In this document: positions 59,034 through 64,000 of the stretch, piece by piece
Layout of the letters: each line of letters begins with the position of its first letter
How positions within the stretch are numbered: the stretch's first letter is position 1
Assembly: GCF_019091085.1 (NCBI RefSeq)
Contig: NZ_JAGXJY010000019.1
Span: 37,246-101,245, forward strand
Length of the DNA: 64,000 nt
Source of the DNA: Mesorhizobium sp. GbtcB19
GTDB taxonomy: Bacteria; Pseudomonadota; Alphaproteobacteria; Rhizobiales; Rhizobiaceae
Direction: 5' to 3'
The notes under the pieces: generated by a model
What the model saw: the letters and a program-made list of their open reading frames with translations, nothing else
Database searches by the model: none
Told to the model about the DNA's origin: nothing
Translations under genes and position numbers: made by a program

Positions 59034-59272
59034 TCGCTACACACGCCGGCGCGCTGGTCGCCGGCTGATCCCCAGCTGCGAAGGGCCTTGGCGCCAAACG
59101 CGCCTGGGTGCCTGCCGTCGCCACTTCGAGCCGATGACAACGATCGCAACCTCGACCGAGGAAACGATAACGACCCTTCCCAGGATATAGATATGGCGCA
59201 GCCCGGGCTTGCGGCAAGACCCTGGACATGGCGTATCAACGCTGCTCCGAAGAAGCGACAACGGAGCATGGA

Positions 59273-60520
59273 ATGCGGATTTTGTTATCGACTTACGGTT
59301 CGCGCGGCGACGTCGAGCCGCTGGCGGCGCTGGGCGCCGCGTTGCAGGCGCTTGGCGTCGAAGCCAGGGTGAGCGCGCCGGGCGACGATGAGTTTGCCGC
59401 CCTCGTTGCCCGCGCCGGCGCGAGCTTTGCGCCTGCGTTCGCGCCGGTGCGCGAATGGGCCAAGGAAATGGTCAATCGGTCACGATCGGCCTCGCCCGAG
59501 GACCGGGCCAGGCTCATCTCCGGCCAGGCGGCCGAGATCGTCGCCCGGCAATATGAGGCGCTGACCACGGCCGCCGAAGGCTGCGACGTCGTGGTGGCGT
59601 TCGGGCTCTTCCCGTCCTGCGCCGCCGCGCGGATGGTCGCCGAGCAACGCGGTATGCGCTACGTGCTCGGCACATTCTGCCCGATCTGGCTGCCGTCGCA
59701 GCACAACCGGCCGCATGAATATCCAGTCCATCCGCTGCCGCCCGGCGTGACCGACAACCGGCTGCTCTGGGAAACGGATATCCGGACCAAGAACGCGCTC
59801 TTCGGCGAGGCGATCAACGGCCATCGCGCCTCGCTCGGACTGCCGCCGGTGCAAAATGCCCGGGACTATGTCTATGGCGATACTGTCCTGCTCGCCTGCG
59901 ACCCGGTGCTGGGGCCGTGGCTGCCCTCGGACCTGATCGATGCGGTGCAGACCGGCGCCTTCATCCTGCCGGACGAAAGGCCCCTCCCCGACGGGCTCGA
60001 AGCCTTCCTCGATGCCGGCCCGCCGCCGGTCTATGTCGGCTTCGGCTCGATATCGGTTACGAGCGAAGCTGGCCGCGCCGCGATCGAGGCGATCCGCGCC
60101 AAGGGGCTTCGCACAGTGGTCGCGCAGGGCTGGGCCGAGCTTAGCCGCATCGACGACGGCGACGACTGCTTCGTCATCGGCGAGGTCAACCAGCAGGCGC
60201 TGTTCGGCCGCGTCGCCGCCGTCATCCATCACGGCGGCGCCGGCACCACGGTCGCTACCGCACGGGCGGGAGCGCCGCAGGTGATCGTGCCGCAGATCGG
60301 CGACCAGCCCTATTGGGCGAAGCGCACCGCCGAGCTCGGCATCGGCGCCGCGCATGACGGTCCGGTGCCGACGACGGAGTCACTGTCGGCGGCGCTGGGC
60401 GCGGCGCTGGCGCCCGAAACCCGCGCTCGTGCATCGGCAATGGCTGGCAATATCCGCGCTGACGGTGCCGAGGTGGCGGCGAGGCTGCTGATTGAATTAC
60501 CGGGCAAATCCAGCCGGTGA
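59273..60520 (+). CDS. family 1 glycosyltransferase (GtfB/UGT type)
   Basis: A 415-aa GT1 enzyme of the vancomycin-type GT-B class. MRILLSTYGSRGDVEPLAALGAAL is the typical N-terminus, PVYVGFGSISV and VAQGWAELSRI lie in the linker region, and IHHGGAGTTVATARAGAPQVIVPQIGDQPYWAKRTAELGIG is the diphosphate-sugar binding block. Such enzymes glycosylate lipids, sterols, flavonoids or natural products. CGGAGC precedes the ATG at 59273. It could act on the product of the PKS operon 2.4 kb upstream, but no direct link is shown. Confidence 0.85.
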   Translation: MRILLSTYGSRGDVEPLAALGAALQALGVEARVSAPGDDEFAALVARAGASFAPAFAPVREWAKEMVNRSRSASPEDRARLISGQAAEIVARQYEALTTAAEGCDVVVAFGLFPSCAAARMVAEQRGMRYVLGTFCPIWLPSQHNRPHEYPVHPLPPGVTDNRLLWETDIRTKNALFGEAINGHRASLGLPPVQNARDYVYGDTVLLACDPVLGPWLPSDLIDAVQTGAFILPDERPLPDGLEAFLDAGPPPVYVGFGSISVTSEAGRAAIEAIRAKGLRTVVAQGWAELSRIDDGDDCFVIGEVNQQALFGRVAAVIHHGGAGTTVATARAGAPQVIVPQIGDQPYWAKRTAELGIGAAHDGPVPTTESLSAALGAALAPETRARASAMAGNIRADGAEVAARLLIELPGKSSR

Positions 60521-60522
60521 AC

Positions 60523-61290
60523 TCATTGCGCGGTCAGTTCCGCCAGCGCCCGTTGCAGGGGCGCCGGCGAGATCTGGATCGGACCTGAAAAGGGCGAGTC
60601 CATGTCGATGATCAGATAGATCGCCGCGGCCACCAGCGCCGCGGAAATGAGGCATGTGAAGATGACGGTTCCATTGCGCGGCGCCCTGAAACCGAAGCTG
60701 GCGAAGATCAGCGTCAGCCAGGCGACCAGCAGGACGATCACTGGCGCGGGAATGGCGCCCTCGGACTGCTCGGCAAGTACCCAGCGTTGCTCGATCAGCT
60801 TTTGCAGTTGCTGTGTCGCGGCCTGCTGCGCGGCGGTCTGCTTGGCATCCGTGGGCGTCAATCCCGCCATCAGGTCGCCGACCTGATTGAGCAGCAGTTC
60901 CGACAGCCTGTTCGGGACGACGGTCGTGTCGCTGTCGGCCGTGGAGGTCTCAACGACGCGCTGGACGTAGGCGGTGAGCGACTGCCGGGCGCTGTCCGCC
61001 TCCGGCCCATACTGTCGGAGCGTTCGGTCGAGCAGAATGAGATCGGTGGCGAAGGTGTGGACGTTGCCGTTGATAGACTCGAATGTATTCTTGGCCGAGT
61101 TGATCATCAGGCCGAGCATAAGCGACGACATCACCACGAAAAGGTTCGCGGCAAGCCGCACTACCGCGCTGGTGTCGTCCCCAAGGTGGTGAGCAGGGAA
61201 GCGCTCGTGCACCATCAGGCTGACCAGCGAGGCCCCGGCCAGGCAAGCAAAGATCGCTGTCCCTACAAGCACTTCGCCCATGGCTGACAT
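60523..61290 (-). CDS. bestrophin-like DUF4239 membrane protein
   Basis: A 255-aa membrane protein with about four helices: GTAIFACLAGASLVSLMV, NLFVVMSSLMLGLMIN, IVLLVAWLTLIFASFGF and VIFTCLISAALVAAAIYLIID. A soluble helical middle part has TFATDLILLDRTLRQYGPEA. The pattern fits DUF4239, distantly related to bestrophins. A channel function is only inferred. The start at 61290 or 61281 is unclear, with no strong ribosome-binding site. Confidence 0.75.
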   Translation of the reverse strand: MSAMGEVLVGTAIFACLAGASLVSLMVHERFPAHHLGDDTSAVVRLAANLFVVMSSLMLGLMINSAKNTFESINGNVHTFATDLILLDRTLRQYGPEADSARQSLTAYVQRVVETSTADSDTTVVPNRLSELLLNQVGDLMAGLTPTDAKQTAAQQAATQQLQKLIEQRWVLAEQSEGAIPAPVIVLLVAWLTLIFASFGFRAPRNGTVIFTCLISAALVAAAIYLIIDMDSPFSGPIQISPAPLQRALAELTAQ

Positions 61291-61492
61291 TGTAACCGAG
61301 GCGCGGCGCTTGCCAATTGGCTGTGCGGCGGCTGAATCAACGTCGAAGCATAGGGACGTATATCGTTGGCCGACAAGGAGACTTTTCGCCGGCCTCCATG
61401 CACAGCGAAGCGAAGGTCGAAAACCACTTTCAATAGCGGGCAAAGGCGCTATCTATGGCGCGGGGCGGCTCCCATCACTCACGAGGCTATCC

Positions 61493-62278
61493 ATGACAAT
61501 TCGCGCTGTCGTCTGGGGCGAGAACATCCATGAGCGGACCAATGAGGTGGTCGCCGGCATCTATCCGGAAGGCATGCACGCGACCATCGCCAAGGCGCTC
61601 GCCGCCGACAAGGCGATCTCCGCTACGACCGCCACGCTGGAGCAGCCGGAGCACGGCCTGCCGGAAGCCCGCCTCACTGAGACCGACGTGCTGGTCTGGT
61701 GGGGCCACAAGGACCATGGCGCGGTCGCCGACGAGGTGGTCGAGCGCGTTGCAAAACGCGTTTGGGAAGGCATGGGGCTGATCGTGCTCCATTCCGGCCA
61801 TTTCTCAAAGATCTTCAAGCGACTGATGGGCACCCCCTGCACGCTGAAATGGCGCGAGGCCGGCGAGCGCGAGCGGCTCTGGGTGACGAGCCCCAGCCAT
61901 CCGATCGCCGAAGGTGTCGGCGAGTTCTTCGAGCTCGAGAACGAGGAGATGTATGGCGAGCAGTTCGCCGTGCCCGAGCCGCTGGAAACCGTGTTCATTT
62001 CCTGGTTCCAGGGCGGCGAAGTGTTCCGCTCCGGCCTGACCTACCGGCGCGGCGCCGGCAATGTCTTCTACTTCCGCCCAGGGCACGAAACCTATCCGAC
62101 CTATCATGATGCGACGGTCCAGAAAGTGCTGCGCAACGCGGTGAAGTGGGCGCACAACCCGCAAGGATCGAACCCCGCCATCCTCAATGCGCCGAACGTG
62201 CCGGTCGAGAAGGCGCTGGAGCCGATCGAGGAACGCGGACCAAAGCTGCACGCGCATGGCGAGGCCGGCTTCCGCTAA
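61493..62278 (+). CDS. thuA: trehalose utilization protein ThuA
   Basis: A 261-aa protein of the ThuA family (class I amidotransferase-like fold). TIRAVVWGENIHERTNEVVAGIYPEGMH is the diagnostic start, followed by DVLVWWGHKDHGAVADEVVERV, LIVLHSGHFSKIFKRLMGT and YRRGAGNVFYFRPGHETYPTYHD. In S. meliloti ThuA and ThuB together convert trehalose and similar disaccharides through a 3-keto form. ACGAGG lies before the ATG at 61493. thuB follows 103 bp downstream. Confidence 0.93.
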   Translation: MTIRAVVWGENIHERTNEVVAGIYPEGMHATIAKALAADKAISATTATLEQPEHGLPEARLTETDVLVWWGHKDHGAVADEVVERVAKRVWEGMGLIVLHSGHFSKIFKRLMGTPCTLKWREAGERERLWVTSPSHPIAEGVGEFFELENEEMYGEQFAVPEPLETVFISWFQGGEVFRSGLTYRRGAGNVFYFRPGHETYPTYHDATVQKVLRNAVKWAHNPQGSNPAILNAPNVPVEKALEPIEERGPKLHAHGEAGFR

Positions 62279-62381
62279 AAAAGGCGCTTCTCTCCTTCAC
62301 TCGGGATTGCGTGGAAATAGCGCCTGGGTCACATTCGTAGCCCGTAATTGAATCGAACCAAATCGCTCGGAGGAGCAGAAG

Positions 62382-63440
62382 ATGCGGCTTTTGATACTGG
62401 GTACCGGCTGGATGGCGCAGGAACATGCCCGCCGCTTCGGCGCTATCGAGGGCGTCGACATCGTCGGCGCGGTCGATGTCGATGAAAAGCGCGTCGGCGA
62501 ATATGCCGACGCCTACAAGATCCCTAAGCGCTTCACCTCGCTTGAGGCGGCGATCGACTGGGGCGGTTTCGACGCGGTCGCCAATGTCACGCCCGACCGC
62601 ATCCACCACCCGACCACCATGGCGCTGGTCGCCGCCGGCAAGCCGGTGCTGTGCGAGAAGCCGCTGGCCGAGAATTTCGGCAAGGCCAGTGAAATGGCCG
62701 ATGCCGCGGAAGCCGCCGGCATCGTCAACATGGTCAACCTCACCTATCGCAACGTCGCCGCGCTGCAGAAAGCGCGCCAGATGGTGCAGGCCGGCGAGAT
62801 CGGCACAGTACGCCATATCGAGGCGTCCTATCTGCAGAGCTGGCTGGTGTCGAAATTCTGGGGCGACTGGCGCACCGATCCGAAATGGCTGTGGCGGCTG
62901 TCGCGCGGCCATGGTTCCAACGGCGTGCTCGGCGATGTCGGCATCCACATCCTCGATTTCGCCAGCTATGGCGCCGCACTCGACATCGACCATGTGTTCT
63001 GCCGGCTGCGCGCCTTCGACAAGGCGCCGGGCAACCGCATCGGCGAATACCAGCTCGACGCCAATGACAGTTTCGCCATGACGCTCGACTTCGCCAACGG
63101 CGCCTTCGGTGTGGTGCATGCCAGCCGGTGGGCCACCGGCCACATGAACGAACTGCGGCTGCGCATCTACGGCGACAAGGGCGGCGTCGAGGTGGTGCAC
63201 AATCTCGAAGGCTCGGCTCTGAAGGCCTGTATCGGCGACAACATCGAGAGCGCCAAATGGGAAGAGCTCGACGCCGGCACGGTGCCGACCAACTACCAGC
63301 GCTTCGTCGAGGCGGTGAAAAGCGGCGTGCAAACCGAGCCGACCTTCCGCCACGCGGCGGGCCTGCAGAAGGTGCTGGACCTTGCCGTGGTGTCGGATGA
63401 AAAACGCGCCGAGTTGAGGGCCAACGCGGATACGCAGTAA
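62382..63440 (+). CDS. thuB: Gfo/Idh/MocA oxidoreductase ThuB
   Basis: A 352-aa NAD-dependent sugar dehydrogenase. The Rossmann start RLLILGTGWMAQEHARRF is followed by VANVTPDRIHHPTTMALVAAGKPVLCEKPLAEN with the catalytic-lysine EKP motif, and the C-terminal domain has GSNGVLGDVGIHILDFASY with the D-x-x-x-H pair. It fits ThuB, the partner of ThuA. GGAGGAG is just upstream of the ATG. The ABC-transporter genes thuEFGK found next to thuAB in S. meliloti are absent from this window. Confidence 0.9.
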   Translation: MRLLILGTGWMAQEHARRFGAIEGVDIVGAVDVDEKRVGEYADAYKIPKRFTSLEAAIDWGGFDAVANVTPDRIHHPTTMALVAAGKPVLCEKPLAENFGKASEMADAAEAAGIVNMVNLTYRNVAALQKARQMVQAGEIGTVRHIEASYLQSWLVSKFWGDWRTDPKWLWRLSRGHGSNGVLGDVGIHILDFASYGAALDIDHVFCRLRAFDKAPGNRIGEYQLDANDSFAMTLDFANGAFGVVHASRWATGHMNELRLRIYGDKGGVEVVHNLEGSALKACIGDNIESAKWEELDAGTVPTNYQRFVEAVKSGVQTEPTFRHAAGLQKVLDLAVVSDEKRAELRANADTQ

Positions 63441-63463
63441 GGTCCCTGCAGGGAGGAGCTTGC

Positions 63464-63865
63464 ATGGTCACGCGTCGCGCCGAATGTTCCTGCGGTCAGC
63501 TGTCAGCCACTTGCTCGGGCGAGCCGGTGCGCATTTCGGTTTGCCATTGCCTCGACTGCAAGCGGCGCACCGGCAGCGCCTTCAGCTACAACGTGCGATT
63601 TGCCGAGGCTGACGTGGCGATAGAGGGGCGTGCCCTGCAGTTCACGCGCGTCGGCGAACTGGGCGGCCGCGTCATCTACAGCTTCTGCCCGGATTGCGGG
63701 ACCACCGTCCACTATCGCATCGACACGCAGCCCGGCCTTACCGCCATTCCAGTCGGCGCCTTCGCGGACCAATCGTTTCCGCCGCCTTTCCAGTCGTTCT
63801 ACCACGACAGCCGCCGTTGCGAGTGGGTTGAGATAAGCGCCGAGCCGCTGGCGAAATTCGGCTGA
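63464..63865 (+). CDS. GFA-family zinc protein (glutathione-dependent formaldehyde-activating enzyme-like)
   Basis: A 133-aa protein of the GFA/CENP-V fold. The zinc ligands are in ECSCGQLSA, SVCHCLDCKRRTGSAF and FCPDCGT. The core strand pair ALQFTRVGELGGRVIYSFC fits the family. Most GFA proteins have no proven activity. AGGGAGGA precedes the ATG at 63464, 23 bp after thuB, so it may be co-transcribed with thuAB. Confidence 0.88.
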   Translation: MVTRRAECSCGQLSATCSGEPVRISVCHCLDCKRRTGSAFSYNVRFAEADVAIEGRALQFTRVGELGGRVIYSFCPDCGTTVHYRIDTQPGLTAIPVGAFADQSFPPPFQSFYHDSRRCEWVEISAEPLAKFG

Positions 63866-63880
63866 CTGTTGAGTTCCTTC

Positions 63881-64000
63881 CTCGCCCCCGCCAAAGGCGG
63901 GGGAGAGGTGGCCGCGAAGCGGCCGGAGCGGGGGCCTTCGTAGGGCGCTCCCCTCTCCGTCTCGGCTTCGCCGAGCCACCTCTCCCCACTTCGTGGGGCG
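63881..64000. repeat. second palindromic repeat cluster, at the right edge
   Basis: CCCCCGCC-AAA-GGCGGGGG (63885-63903) is followed by GGCCGC-GAA-GCGGCC, a spacer, and GGCTTCG-type and CCCCACTTCGTGGGG hairpins up to the window end. The family is different from the nine copies above but again of rhizobial intergenic type. The first hairpin may also end the thuAB/GFA transcript. Confidence 0.7.

Overview
The window looks like the chromosome of an alphaproteobacterium of the order Hyphomicrobiales (Rhizobiales), most likely Mesorhizobium or a close relative. The evidence is high G+C coding DNA, a minCDE operon preceded by a CtrA-type site, thuAB trehalose genes, BA14K, DUF982 and DUF1488 proteins, a GAAC-N7-GAAC alphaproteobacterial SOS box, and many copies of a rhizobial-type palindromic intergenic repeat. 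No rRNA, tRNA, CRISPR array, transposase or integrase was recognised.

Layout. 0.3-5 kb: a secreted Gly/Asn-rich protein, an RhtA-type exporter and minCDE. 5-10.2 kb: a SnoaL-like protein, a lipoprotein and a dense set of very small genes, mostly on the minus strand and linked by 4-8 bp stop/start overlaps. 10.2-20 kb: a GlcD-like FAD oxidase, a single-domain globin, a BA14K protein, a lysine 2,3-aminomutase homologue, a VOC protein with a divergent YafY/WYL regulator, an acyl-CoA synthetase and an exported protein. 20-29 kb: a coiled-coil protein, htpG, a glutamine amidotransferase, a beta-lactamase-fold hydrolase, an ABC-F ATPase and a 2OG-Fe(II) oxygenase. 29-33 kb: a CMD-like and OsmC pair, then a hydroxycinnamate (ferulate) unit of CoA ligase, hydratase/lyase and divergent MarR regulator with two operator-like palindromes. 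33-41 kb: an AcpA-like phosphoesterase divergent from a di-haem peroxidase, then two overlapping secreted TPR proteins, one with an exact 102-bp internal duplication.

41-50 kb: regulators with clear palindromes (HxlR/RibD-type reductase, TetR/methyltransferase), a probable SOS-controlled small gene, an SRAP protein that seems to lack its active-site His segment, and a GAF-GGDEF-PilZ protein with a degenerate GGDEF motif. 50-53.5 kb: a PAP2 phosphatase, DUF2127, and a multicopper oxidase plus cytochrome c operon behind a textbook CueR-type promoter. 53.8-56.9 kb: a tight three-gene operon of type III polyketide synthase, methyltransferase and flavoprotein, the best candidate here for an undescribed pathway. 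57.4-64 kb: a DUF2778 protein, a family 1 glycosyltransferase, a bestrophin-like membrane protein, thuAB, a GFA protein and another repeat cluster.

All assignments come from reading the sequence and from recall of protein families. No database search was run. Start codons were chosen by ribosome-binding site, overlap and family length; uncertain ones are marked.
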